DNA from: Streptomyces sp. NBC_00285
GTDB taxonomy: Bacteria > Actinomycetota > Actinomycetes > Streptomycetales > Streptomycetaceae
Reading direction: 5' to 3'
NCBI RefSeq assembly: GCF_036174265.1
Contig: NZ_CP108055.1
Coordinates: 7,750,001-7,814,000, forward strand
Length of the DNA stretch: 64,000 nucleotides
The notes beneath the pieces are model-generated. The model worked only from the letters and a program-made list of their open reading frames with translations. It made no database searches and had not been told where the DNA came from. Below are positions 42,727-50,938 of this stretch, piece after piece; position 1 is the stretch's first letter, and each line of letters starts with the position of its first letter. The position numbers and the translations under genes were made by a program.

Positions 42727-44466
42727 TTATTTGTGACGGTTCCCCTTGAGGCGGTCCAGGTAATTCATCATTTCTGCATTTCCGTCGGCCCTGGACTCCT
42801 TTGTGTTTCCGTAGTCGATGCTGTGCGTGACATCGACATGCGAGAGTCTTTCCTTCATCCACGCGCTGCAGTTCGGCGCGGACGAACAGGGAGCTCTTTC
42901 CGTGTACAGCTCGGTCATACGGCCGCCGGCACCGTCCCGCAGGACCGGGAATCCGATCATGCGCTCGGAGTGACGGAATCCCGAACTCCGGGCGACCATG
43001 ACGAAGTTGCCGTCGTCCTGCTTGTTGCTGTTGAAGCGGGCGGCGGCGTAGTTGTTGCTCTCGAACTTGTCCTGCCCGTTCACCTGCTTGTGATTGCCGT
43101 AGCTCTTGTCCGAGTGGCGAGCCAGCTGAACAGCCTGGGACAGGGGCGTGCTCCCGAGTTCCACGCGGTCCGAATTGCTGAGCGGGCGCGGCCTCTCCTT
43201 GCCCTGGAGCTTGAGGTTCGCTTCGCCCGGCAGCGGTCGTCCGGCGTTGTCGCCGTCGAGCCGGAGACCGATGCGGTCCCGGTCCTCCTGGGTCAGCTTG
43301 TCGGTCCCGCCGTCCGGCTTGAGCCGCTTGAGCGTTCCGTCGTCGCCCATGAGATACATGGGCGTCTTGCCGTCGGAACCCTTCTCGAGCTGCCGCAGAG
43401 ACAGGGCGGTCTCGTCGTCGTTGTCCTTGTGACGCTTGGCCATCTTGTTCAGGCCGCCGGTCATGTTCTCGTCGAGGTGCGCGGCGGAGCGCTTGACGCC
43501 CTTCTCGATGCCGTCCATGACCTGGTCCAGCATGGCGTTGGCTGCGTCGGCGATCGCGTCCTTGCCCTTGGTGCGGCCGTGCGTGGACTTGGCGCGCGAG
43601 AGCTTGCCGCCCGCCCCGTCGCGGATCTTGCCGCCCGCGCCCTTGAGCTGGGTGCCGGCCCGGTCGTAGGACTCCAGGTCCATGCTGAACTGGCTGCCGC
43701 CACCGCCGCCCGAACTGCTGGACCCGCCGCCGTCCGCGCCGGCCAGTTGCATCGACCCGCCCGAGCTTCCGCCCGAGCTTCCGCCCGCGCTGGCCAGCTG
43801 CATCCCGCCCGACTTGACGGCGTCGACGCCGTCGCCGAGGCCGTCCTGGCCCGCCTTCGCGGTCTGGCCCAGGTCGACACCGTGCTGGGTGCCCAGGGCA
43901 TTGCCGCCGATCTGGACCACGAGGTCGCCGGCCATGTTGCCGAGCGCCTGGTAGACCGGGCCCATCGCGATGTCCATCACCCGCGAGACGACCTCTTCGC
44001 ACACCTCCTCGAAGATGCGCTTCACCGCGATCCGGGTGACCTGTGTGCCCGCCACGCCGCCCAGGGTCGACAGGCCAAGGGTGAGGGGGGCCGCGGCGAT
44101 CGCCGCCACGATCTCGGCCGCCAGGATGCCCAGTTGCACGATGGCGGCCAGCTTGGCGCCCTCGATCAGTACGGCCACGCCGTCCAGCGCGGTGGCCGCC
44201 ATCCTTCCCGCTTCGGCGAGGTTGGTCAGATGGGTGCCCTTGACCATGCTCCAGTGCTTCTCGAGCGCCTGGACCGCCAGGCCCTCGTTGGTTCCGAGCA
44301 GATCGGAGATCGCCGCATGGGCGTCGGCGGCTCCGTCGTCGACGTCGTCCGCGAACTCCCGCATGGCCTGGGCCATGTCGCGGTAGTCGTCCTCGTCGAC
44401 GTTGGGCCAGCTGATGCCTATCAGATCCAGGGCCGCATCAAGCTCGCTCGGCAGAACTACACCCAC
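42727..44466 (-). CDS. ESX-secreted polymorphic toxin with C-terminal nucleic-acid deaminase domain
   Basis: A 579-aa toxin candidate. The N-terminal ~190 residues form a WXG100-like (CpnT-like) domain: LDLIGISWPNVDEDDYRDMAQAMREFADDVD, LEKHWSMVKGTHLTNLAEAG and a hydrophobic stretch AAIVQLGILAAEIVAAIAAAPL. A Ser/Gly-rich linker (about 215-265) and a long charged middle part follow. The C-terminal domain (about 460-579) has the deaminase-superfamily zinc motif: H499-S-E501 in FRHSERMIG and C527 and C533 in YTERAPCSSAPNCSAW. Substrate (DNA or RNA base, cytosine or adenine) cannot be told from sequence. Its place within an ESX locus and a following SUKH-4 gene support export and immunity. The start is GTG 44466. 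Confidence 0.85.
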   Translation of the reverse strand: MGVVLPSELDAALDLIGISWPNVDEDDYRDMAQAMREFADDVDDGAADAHAAISDLLGTNEGLAVQALEKHWSMVKGTHLTNLAEAGRMAATALDGVAVLIEGAKLAAIVQLGILAAEIVAAIAAAPLTLGLSTLGGVAGTQVTRIAVKRIFEEVCEEVVSRVMDIAMGPVYQALGNMAGDLVVQIGGNALGTQHGVDLGQTAKAGQDGLGDGVDAVKSGGMQLASAGGSSGGSSGGSMQLAGADGGGSSSSGGGGGSQFSMDLESYDRAGTQLKGAGGKIRDGAGGKLSRAKSTHGRTKGKDAIADAANAMLDQVMDGIEKGVKRSAAHLDENMTGGLNKMAKRHKDNDDETALSLRQLEKGSDGKTPMYLMGDDGTLKRLKPDGGTDKLTQEDRDRIGLRLDGDNAGRPLPGEANLKLQGKERPRPLSNSDRVELGSTPLSQAVQLARHSDKSYGNHKQVNGQDKFESNNYAAARFNSNKQDDGNFVMVARSSGFRHSERMIGFPVLRDGAGGRMTELYTERAPCSSAPNCSAWMKERLSHVDVTHSIDYGNTKESRADGNAEMMNYLDRLKGNRHK

Positions 44467-44505
44467 AGGGCCCCCAGTTCGAAAGTCAGTGGGGAAAACG
44501 TAACT

Positions 44506-44541
44506 TTGAACGGTTCAATGCAACAAGTTGACCAGAGGTCA
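44506..44541. promoter_or_regulatory. Palindromes upstream of the toxin gene (possible operator)
   Basis: TTGAAC-G-GTTCAA (44506-44518) is a perfect palindrome, 40 bases upstream of the toxin start. TGACC-AGA-GGTCA (44529-44541) lies 10 bases further. Both sit in the 203-base region divergent with the DinB-like gene. No known regulator consensus is identified. Confidence 0.4.
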
Positions 44542-44669
44542 CTTGACCTGATCTGTGGCCCAGTTGGCGCAGACCTTACGCACGGTGGCCGCCGGACCCG
44601 GAAATCCGTCGCGCCCCGTGACGGTCGGCCGTTAGCCTCCGCGTACGTGTGACCACGAGGGGAGCCGGC

Positions 44670-45389
44670 ATGGAGACCGATCGCGTACGGACCGACCGTC
44701 TGGGCGTGCTGCTGGACCAGTTCGACTGCGTCAGGGAGCGGGCGCAGGTACGGCTGGAAGGGCTCGGGGACGAGGAGTACCTGTGGGAGCCGGTGCCGGA
44801 CTGCTGGTCGATCCGGCGCCGTGCGGAAGCGGTGACACCCCGGGCGTACGGGCCGGGCGAGTGGGTGCTCGACCTGGGCGCCGCGGACATCCCGGCGGGG
44901 GAGTACGCCGAGGTCGCCCGGCAGGCCGCCGACGGAATGACCGTCGCGAAGATCGCCGAGGACTGGAGCGTGAGCGTCGAGCGGGTCGAGGAGGTCCTCG
45001 CCCACACCGGCCCGGTGGAACCCGACATCGCACCGGTCACGACCATCGCGTGGCGGCTCGGGCACCTGCACTCCTGCTTCGCGGGCGAATGGGAGTGGAC
45101 CTTCGGTGAACGCCGGCAGGATCCCTATCAGTTGGTCGACTTCACCCCCTCCGCCGCGCTGGCCCAGGAGCGGTTCTGGTCCCTGATCGACCGCTGGCGC
45201 GACGCCGTCGGCCGGGTGACCGAGAAGCAACTCGACACGGTCGGTTTCTCGCAGTACCCCTACGGCTCCGCCCCTGACGATCCGTACATCTCCGTGCTGT
45301 GGGGCTCCAACCTGGAACTCATCCACCACATGGCCGAGATCGCCCTGCTCCGTGACTTGTGGCAGGCCCGCGGGGTCGCATCCGCGTAG
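44670..45389 (+). CDS. DinB-superfamily protein with inserted HTH-like segment
   Basis: A 239-aa DinB-type four-helix protein. The N-terminal FDCVRERAQVRLEGLGDEEYLWEPVPDCWSIR, the central TTIAWRLGHLHSCFAGEWEW and the late LELIHHMAEIALLRDLWQ match DinB/DUF664 family proteins, some of which are thiol-dependent transferases using metal-binding His. Between the first and second blocks there is an extra ~45-residue segment (AADIPAGEYAEVARQAADGMTVAKIAEDWSVSVERVEEVLAHTG) that reads like a helix-turn-helix; most family members lack it. The ATG 44670 is preceded by GAGGGGAG; the GTG at 44649 is an alternative. It is divergent from the toxin gene. Confidence 0.75.
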   Translation: METDRVRTDRLGVLLDQFDCVRERAQVRLEGLGDEEYLWEPVPDCWSIRRRAEAVTPRAYGPGEWVLDLGAADIPAGEYAEVARQAADGMTVAKIAEDWSVSVERVEEVLAHTGPVEPDIAPVTTIAWRLGHLHSCFAGEWEWTFGERRQDPYQLVDFTPSAALAQERFWSLIDRWRDAVGRVTEKQLDTVGFSQYPYGSAPDDPYISVLWGSNLELIHHMAEIALLRDLWQARGVASA

Positions 45390-46078
45390 GGCCGGGCGAA
45401 CCGGGTCGGGTGCGCCGGGCGACTCCGGTCGGGTGCGGGGCCGAGGGCGCGGCTGAGCATCCGTCCGGACCGTCCGCGCTCCCGGACAGACCGTCCGCCA
45501 GCCCGCCGGGGCCGACCACCACGGCCCGTCCGTCCACCCACCCGGCCCGCCCACCGCCCCCTCTCCTGCCGACCCGCGCCCCCCTCGGGGGCATTCCGTG
45601 GACGTCGTGTGGATGATTCGTCGTGGATTCGGTTGGCGTCGACCGCGCCGGGACAGGGCCGGGTGACCTTTGAGAGTCTGTCGATCGTCATCGTCAACCG
45701 CGTCGACATGGGGCGATCATGAAGCGCAGCAGCCGGGTACTGGTGGGCCCTCATCGGCCGGGCCGCCCGGCGTGCTGGGCGGCTCCTGCTGTGGCCGTGC
45801 CGCATGAGCCGGAGTGCGAGGTCCTCTCAGGGGGACGAACCGGTGACCGGCGGGCCCGGGCGTTGTCGGCGCGTACAGAACCGGCCACAGACGCCCTCTC
45901 GCCGCGTCCCGGCCGCACCCCTGTCGGCCCCCACGCAGGCGATGCTGCAGGCACAGGATCGCGGTCAGTATGCCCATGACATGAATTGGCGACAGCGAAC
46001 ACAGCCAGGTAGGCCGGAAGTTACTGCTCCGATAGTCTGACCGCGATCACCGATCACGCTACGGGGAGGCACACGGCG
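45390..46078. other. Long intergenic region before module B
   Basis: About 690 bases without a credible gene. The part 45400-45600 is extremely C-rich on the plus strand. It includes a hairpin GCCCCC-CTC-GGGGGC (45578-45592) that may end the DinB-like transcript. Several 70-95-codon frames overlap but none has a domain or a good ribosome-binding site. The final ~60 bases (GATAGT near 46031) probably contain the promoter of module B. Confidence 0.45.
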
Positions 46079-46366
46079 ATGGCGGACTTCCAGATCGACG
46101 TCGATCGAATGAAGACCCTGATCAACCGGCTGGACCAGGTGGACGACCGCATGCGCGGCGCCCAACAGCGGCTGAACAAGGTGGGCCCGAAGGGTCTGGG
46201 CACGGACGGACTCGACAGCGCCTGTGACGACTTCCAGGACGACTGGGGCGACGGCATCAAGCGGATCGCGGACGCCTCCAAGACGCTGCACGAGGGTCTG
46301 CAGAAGACGGTCGAGATGTACCAGACGACCGATCAGGATTTGCAGAAGGGCTTCAGCCAGAAGTAG
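46079..46366 (+). CDS. Module B small WXG-like protein
   Basis: A 95-aa helical hairpin. The core GTDGLDSACDDFQDDWGDGIKRIAD (about 41-65) parallels the small proteins of modules A and C. Y-x-x-x-D (YQTTD, about 81-85) fits the ESX secretion motif. The ATG follows GGGGAGG with ten bases of spacing. It is 51 bases upstream of its larger partner. Confidence 0.78.
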   Translation: MADFQIDVDRMKTLINRLDQVDDRMRGAQQRLNKVGPKGLGTDGLDSACDDFQDDWGDGIKRIADASKTLHEGLQKTVEMYQTTDQDLQKGFSQK

Positions 46367-46417
46367 CCCGCACCACCGCTGAGACCACTCGCACACGCAC
46401 GCAACGGGGAGAAGAAG

Positions 46418-47641
46418 ATGGGGATGTTGGACGATCCCAGCTGGCCCGGACTGACGTTCAATCCGGCCAGGGGCGACCTGCACACGATCGAGTCACTGGC
46501 GTACGACGTCAAGACGGTCGGCGACGAACTCGACGAGATGCGCGAGATGCTCGTGAGCATCGGGCAGACCGACGGTGTGTGGGACGGCGAGGCCGCCAAG
46601 AAGTTCCAGGAGAAGGTCGGCGAACTGCCCAAGTACCTTCAGCAGGGCCACGACTCGATGAACGCCTGCTCCCGGGCGCTGCGCGGCTGGCACGACGAAC
46701 TCGAGACGATGCAGCGGCAGGCCAAGAACCTGGAGGACCGCGCGGTCGAGGCCCGTAAGCGGCTCGACCAGAAGAACTCCGATGTCGACCGGGTCAACGT
46801 CAAGATCGAGGGCGCGCAGTTCCAGCAGCTCACCGAGCAGCAGGCCAAGCAGCTCTCGGAGGAGGCCGACTCCGCCTCGCGGGCGGCCCAGGACGCCGCG
46901 ACCGACCTCAAGCTCCTCATCCAGAACGGTGAGGCCCTGCGCAAGTACTGGCAGGAACAGGCCGACAAGGCGGAGAAGGCGATCCGCGACGCCGCGCAGA
47001 ACCGGCCGCCGGACATCAGCGTCTGGGACAAGATCACGGGCGGCCTGAAGGCGGCCTGGGACGGCTTCACGGACTTCCTCGCCGACAACGCGGACCTGTT
47101 CTCCAAGATCGGATCCGTCCTGTCCATCCTGTCCCTGGCGACCATGGCCATCCCGCCCGTGGGAGCGATCCTCGGAGGCCTGGCGATCGGCGCCAGCGCC
47201 CTCGCCCTGGCCGGTTACGGAGCCAGGACGGCCCGTGGCGAGAAGGTCGGGGTGATGGACTGGGTCGGTGCCGGACTCGGTGTGCTGCCGGGCATCGGCG
47301 CGGTCAAGGGAATCACCGCGGGAGCGAAGGCGGCCAGGGCCGCGGCGACGGGCGAACGGCTCGCCGGTGTCTTCTCCCACGCCGACGAGATGGCGACCTC
47401 GGTCAACATGGCGAGGGGCATGGCCGACGGCCTCATGTACAAGGGCCTGGCACGCGCCGGCAAGGCGATGGGCCTGGCCGACGAGGCCGTGGACGTCGGA
47501 AGCGGGCTGATGCGCGGCACGATGGGCGGCATCAAGGGCGTGGGCCTGGCGTTCGGCCTGATCTCGGGCGGTGGCTCCGACACCAAGGCGGCGGCCGCGC
47601 CGCCCAGCAACGCGTTCATGTCGGCAGCGGGAGCGGCGTAA
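46418..47641 (+). CDS. Module B WXG/LXG-like protein with hydrophobic segment
   Basis: A 407-aa protein. The N-terminal helical domain has GVWDGEAAKKFQEKVGELP (about 52-70), a WXG-type turn. A coiled-coil-like segment (about 85-185, Gln/Glu/Lys-rich) precedes a hydrophobic region (IGSVLSILSLATMAIPPVGAILGGLAIGASALALAGYG, about 230-267). The C-terminal part contains VLPGIGAVKGITAGAKAARAA. The domain order equals that of the proteins at 29094 and 50939. No enzymatic domain is seen. A membrane-active or scaffold function is possible. Confidence 0.75.
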   Translation: MGMLDDPSWPGLTFNPARGDLHTIESLAYDVKTVGDELDEMREMLVSIGQTDGVWDGEAAKKFQEKVGELPKYLQQGHDSMNACSRALRGWHDELETMQRQAKNLEDRAVEARKRLDQKNSDVDRVNVKIEGAQFQQLTEQQAKQLSEEADSASRAAQDAATDLKLLIQNGEALRKYWQEQADKAEKAIRDAAQNRPPDISVWDKITGGLKAAWDGFTDFLADNADLFSKIGSVLSILSLATMAIPPVGAILGGLAIGASALALAGYGARTARGEKVGVMDWVGAGLGVLPGIGAVKGITAGAKAARAAATGERLAGVFSHADEMATSVNMARGMADGLMYKGLARAGKAMGLADEAVDVGSGLMRGTMGGIKGVGLAFGLISGGGSDTKAAAAPPSNAFMSAAGAA

Positions 47642-47644
47642 CCG

Positions 47645-48412
47645 ATGAACACCATGCTTCCCGGCGACAGTTCGGCCGATCCCATGGCCGTCGTCACCCC
47701 CCGTCTGACCTTCCGCGTGCCGCCCGCCTTCTTCGAACTCCCTGTCCACGAGCCTCCGGAACAGGTCGGCGAGGCACTGATCGAGCTCGCCCAGGACATC
47801 TATCCGGAGGGCAACGCCGAGCTGTGGTTCCAGTACGCGGCGATGCAACTGCCGGTGATCGCCGAGATGATGGAGGCCGGAGTCAGCTACGCCGGGTTCT
47901 GTCTGCTCGACCTCGACGGTCGGCGCAGTACGGCGACGGTGACGGCCGCTCTGCTGGAGTCCGTGCCGGACGGCCAGAAGATGACCGCCGCGAGCGTCGC
48001 CGCGGAACTCGCGGGCCTCGGGGACCAGGGTCAGGTCGAGACGGTCTGGCTCACGGCGGGCGAGGCGGTGGCCCGGTTCACCGCGGACGTCACGACCCTC
48101 CCGGCGGAGGTCACCGATTCCGGCCGCCCCGAGGACGTGGAGGTGGGGAAGATCGCCGTCTTCCTGCCGCTGCGCAAGGACGCCGAGATGGCGCTGTTCG
48201 AACTGAGCACGCCGTGCATGCAGGACTGGGACCTGTACTCCGATCTCTTCTTCAACATCGTGAACACCCTTGAGGTGAGCCCGACGGAGACCCCGGCCGA
48301 GGCACCGCTGCCGCAGCAGCCGGAGCACCTGCCCGCAGCGGGCCCCACCGACGTGGCGAGCGGCGTCGCGGTGCCCCTGCAGGCGAAGTCCGTGCGAGAC
48401 GTGTTCGGATGA
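47645..48412 (+). CDS. Module B partner protein (unknown; ends VFG)
   Basis: A 255-aa soluble protein, four bases after the preceding stop. RLTFRVPPAFFELPVHEPPEQVGEAL and AAMQLPVIAEMMEAGVSYAGFCLLD occupy the same order as FALAPGYVEVPFRDL and the long helix in the module C partner, with low overall similarity. A Pro-rich linker (about 215-240) leads to a conserved end, SVRDVFG, nearly identical to the module C end SVRAVFG. The unknown family appears once per module, always directly after the WXG/LXG-like gene. The gene ends in an ATGA overlap with the next gene. Confidence 0.6.
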   Translation: MNTMLPGDSSADPMAVVTPRLTFRVPPAFFELPVHEPPEQVGEALIELAQDIYPEGNAELWFQYAAMQLPVIAEMMEAGVSYAGFCLLDLDGRRSTATVTAALLESVPDGQKMTAASVAAELAGLGDQGQVETVWLTAGEAVARFTADVTTLPAEVTDSGRPEDVEVGKIAVFLPLRKDAEMALFELSTPCMQDWDLYSDLFFNIVNTLEVSPTETPAEAPLPQQPEHLPAAGPTDVASGVAVPLQAKSVRDVFG

Positions 48413-48909
48413 GTCACGCTGACGGCACCGTCCCCGCAGGGGCCCTCGACCTGGTTCAGGTGAGGGCCGCGCAGTTGGCGACGGTGCCGGGCGTGACCGA
48501 GGTCGCGCGGACGATCGGTGCCGACAGGGGCATCGACTATCTCGCCGACCAGCAGGTCGCGGCGATGCTCCATCGTCACCGTCGGTTGCTGGACGGGATG
48601 AACGCACGCGGCGCATGGGGCGGCCTGCTGCTCGCACCCGGGGCGGTGGGGGCCTGGTTCCTGCTCGACACCACCGACTGGTCCACCTCCGACACGACGG
48701 TCGACGTGGTCCTGCTCACCCCGGTGACGCTCCTGCTCTCGCTCAGCGTGTACCTGCTGGCCCGGGCGTTCCGGCTCCGCCATGTCTGGCTGCGCAGCGG
48801 GACCCGCGACCAGGTCAACGGGTACCTTCAGGTCCTGTCGGCGGCAGGGCTCCCGCAGCACGGACTGCCTGCATGGCTGAAGCCGGTCACCGGAAAGAGA
48901 TGGCGATGA
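48409..48909 (+). CDS. Module B small membrane protein
   Basis: A 166-aa protein. A soluble N-terminal half (about 1-65) precedes two transmembrane helices (GLLLAPGAVGAWFLLDTT and VDVVLLTPVTLLLSLSVYLLA, about 67-120). A short basic C-terminal part ends AGLPQHGLPAWLKP. It takes the place of the larger membrane protein present in modules A and C but shows no clear similarity to it. Its stop overlaps the next gene's ATG (ATGA, 48906-48909). Confidence 0.55.
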   Translation: MSHADGTVPAGALDLVQVRAAQLATVPGVTEVARTIGADRGIDYLADQQVAAMLHRHRRLLDGMNARGAWGGLLLAPGAVGAWFLLDTTDWSTSDTTVDVVLLTPVTLLLSLSVYLLARAFRLRHVWLRSGTRDQVNGYLQVLSAAGLPQHGLPAWLKPVTGKRWR

Positions 48910-49490
48910 CGACTGTATTTGGCGTGCACGCGCAGGCCCCCCAGGAAAACACGGCCCTCAACCTCCAGAGTGTCATCAAGGTGCGAGGCGGAAACCCCGT
49001 CTACGTGGCACGAGGGTCGTCGACCGACGGCGGGCCGGACGGCCTCGCCACCGACTTCACCCTCCACGAGGACCAGGCGGGCCAGAAGCCGCTGTGCGCC
49101 GTGGCCCGACGGGGCGCGGACGACGCGTTGACCGTGACGGCGCCCGACGGTTCCGTACTCGCCCTGCTCCGACCGCCGGCCGGCGGCCGCCGGTACGAGC
49201 TGGAACTCCCGGACGGCACACGCCTGGTCGGGCGCGCCGGCACCGTGGGAGCGTGGGCCGTGTACGTCGTCCTCTCCCCCCTGACGCTGCTCTACAACGC
49301 GGCGAGCCTCATCGGCGGATACGGCGTCGACTGGCACCTCCCGTCGCGCACGGCCTGGCGGACGAGCGGCGGCTTCGGCCCCGCGCCCCTGAAGTTCTAC
49401 GGAATCACCGACAAGTACAAGCTCCGCCCCTCCCAGCTGGACCCCCGAGTGGCATACGCCCAGGCCGTCCTGCACTTCTGGTCCGCCTGA
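48906..49490 (+). CDS. Module B hypothetical protein
   Basis: A 194-aa protein. The N-terminal half is beta-rich (ALNLQSVIKVRGGNPVYVARG, LCAVARRGADDALTVTAPDGSVLALLRP). Its repeated hairpins loosely recall the LURP-one/tubby-like fold; this is only an impression. A hydrophobic helix (AWAVYVVLSPLTLLYNAASLIGG) lies near residues 115-137. It ends with LHFWSA. The start is taken as ATG 48906, which overlaps the upstream stop; ATG 48900 is also possible. It is present only in module B. Confidence 0.5.
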   Translation: MTTVFGVHAQAPQENTALNLQSVIKVRGGNPVYVARGSSTDGGPDGLATDFTLHEDQAGQKPLCAVARRGADDALTVTAPDGSVLALLRPPAGGRRYELELPDGTRLVGRAGTVGAWAVYVVLSPLTLLYNAASLIGGYGVDWHLPSRTAWRTSGGFGPAPLKFYGITDKYKLRPSQLDPRVAYAQAVLHFWSA

Positions 49491-49514
49491 CCGAACACAC
49501 CACGGCGCCACCCG

Positions 49515-49557
49515 TACGGCGGTGGCGGCACCCTCTCCGGGCGCCGCCACCGCCGTA
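49515..49557. terminator. Bidirectional terminator between modules B and C
   Basis: TACGGCGGTGGCGGC (49515-49529) and GCCGCCACCGCCGTA (49543-49557) form a perfect 15-bp inverted repeat with a 13-base loop. It lies between the convergent ends of module B (49490) and module C (49559) and should stop transcription from both. Confidence 0.85.
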
Positions 49558-49558
49558 T

Positions 49559-50179
49559 TCACGCCTGCTCGGACCCTCGGCCGACCCGCGCCCCCGCCGC
49601 CTTCGCACGCTCCCGCGCCTCGTCGCCGACACCGCGTCTGCGGGCCGACATGCGCTCGTCCACCGCGGTGCGCTGAGCGACCCCGAACAGCCGCCGCGGT
49701 CCCGGTACGGCGACGACGCCGAGGAAACGCGGATCGCCCGCGAACCAGACCTCACCCACCTCGCCGGACCTGACCTTGCGGACCCAGAAGGTGTAACCGC
49801 TGCCCAGGAAGCTGCCGTAGCCGAGGGAGACCGTCTTGTCCGGGCGCTCGGGATCGGCGAAGGAGAACCGGGTGGTGCCGTTCTTCGCGATCGAGGCGGC
49901 CCCGGGGACCGACTGCCACGGATAGACCCGCAAGATCCGGCGCAGGGACAGGATGCCCAGCACCCTCGCCGTGCCGAGCATGGCCAGGTAGATCAGCACG
50001 AACAGGGCGGGGAAGAGCGCCCAGAGCGTCCACACCGGTGTCAGGAGCACCGCGTACAGCCAGGCCACGAAGGACCCGAGGCAGAGCACGAAGGCACAGA
50101 GCCGGAACGCGGCCGTGCGGCGCCAGGCCCGCCGGGTGGCCGGGTCCTCGTAGGCCGTCTTCGTCAGGGGAACGTCCAC
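49559..50179 (-). CDS. Module C membrane protein
   Basis: A 206-aa protein with two transmembrane segments (LCAFVLCLGSFVAWLYAVLL and LWALFPALFVLIYLAMLGTARVLGI, about 27-76). Its C-terminal domain (LRVYPWQS, RFSFADPERPD, EVWFAGDPRFLGVVAVPG, LFGVAQR) is homologous to the module A protein at 31057. A basic tail follows. It starts at GTG 50179 and lies 23 bases after the partner gene. The shared domain suggests it is a fixed component of this module type rather than an incidental neighbour. Confidence 0.65.
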   Translation of the reverse strand: MDVPLTKTAYEDPATRRAWRRTAAFRLCAFVLCLGSFVAWLYAVLLTPVWTLWALFPALFVLIYLAMLGTARVLGILSLRRILRVYPWQSVPGAASIAKNGTTRFSFADPERPDKTVSLGYGSFLGSGYTFWVRKVRSGEVGEVWFAGDPRFLGVVAVPGPRRLFGVAQRTAVDERMSARRRGVGDEARERAKAAGARVGRGSEQA

Positions 50180-50202
50180 TGCGTTGTCTCACTCCATCGG
50201 GG

Positions 50203-50925
50203 TCAGCCGAAGACCGCGCGCACGGACGCCTCGACCTCGGACTCGGGGATCTGGGCCTTGAACTCCTCGGGGAGCGGATTGTCGAAACTCACCATCTCCG
50301 CCATGCCCCGGTGGATGTCACGGTAGTTCTCGCGCGCGTCGACGGCCGTCGACGTCAGCGTGAGGACCGCGAGGTTCCGCCCGTCCGGGAAGGGCAGGTA
50401 CGCGGTCGCCTCGTAAAGGGAACGCTGCCGGGAGTCGGCCTCCGGCGGCAGCTCCACCAGGGACTCGGTGAACGCGCCCGGCCCGCAGGGCAGGTCCACC
50501 ACGGCGACCGGCAGGGCGTTCGTGCGCGCCGTCGCCGCCTGAGCCGCCGCCAGCTTCGGCGGAGTCCACGGGATCTCCCGCCTGGCGAGCATGACGACCG
50601 ACTCCAGCATGGTGCCGTCGTCCCCCTCGTGCGCGCCGATGGCGAAGCTCACCACACCTTCCCGCAGCATCTGCGAGGTCAGGGCCCTGGCCTCGGAGAG
50701 CTGCTCCAGGAAGCCGGCCTGCTGCTCCTGAGGGACCAGTTCGAGGAGCGACTGGACGGCCTCGACCACCCTCGCGCCCTCGGGAGACTCCGGATCGGCG
50801 AAGAGGTCACGGAAGGGGACCTCCACATAGCCGGGCGCGAGAGCGAACCACAGGTCGCAGCCACGCTCCATCGCCGACTCGTCGATGGCGTACTCGAACT
50901 CGAACTCGTCCGCGTCGTCGGTCAT
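50203..50925 (-). CDS. Module C partner protein (unknown; ends VFG)
   Basis: A 240-aa acidic soluble protein. LWFALAPGYVEVPFRDLF and EGVVSFAIGAHEGDDGTMLESVVMLARRE match the module A partner in order and pattern. The C-terminus is SVRAVFG. The ATG at 50925 (MTDDADEF) is chosen because GAAGGAG lies eight bases upstream; a GTG nine bases earlier is possible. It is 13 bases downstream of the WXG/LXG-like gene. Unknown family; a chaperone or immunity role is unproven. Confidence 0.62.
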   Translation of the reverse strand: MTDDADEFEFEYAIDESAMERGCDLWFALAPGYVEVPFRDLFADPESPEGARVVEAVQSLLELVPQEQQAGFLEQLSEARALTSQMLREGVVSFAIGAHEGDDGTMLESVVMLARREIPWTPPKLAAAQAATARTNALPVAVVDLPCGPGAFTESLVELPPEADSRQRSLYEATAYLPFPDGRNLAVLTLTSTAVDARENYRDIHRGMAEMVSFDNPLPEEFKAQIPESEVEASVRAVFG

Positions 50926-50938
50926 GAGTTCCACTCCT

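Noticed and set aside
45719..45979. Pair of overlapping 86-codon frames in the gap before module B
   Set aside because: Both strands are open because of base composition; neither has a domain, signal or good start context.
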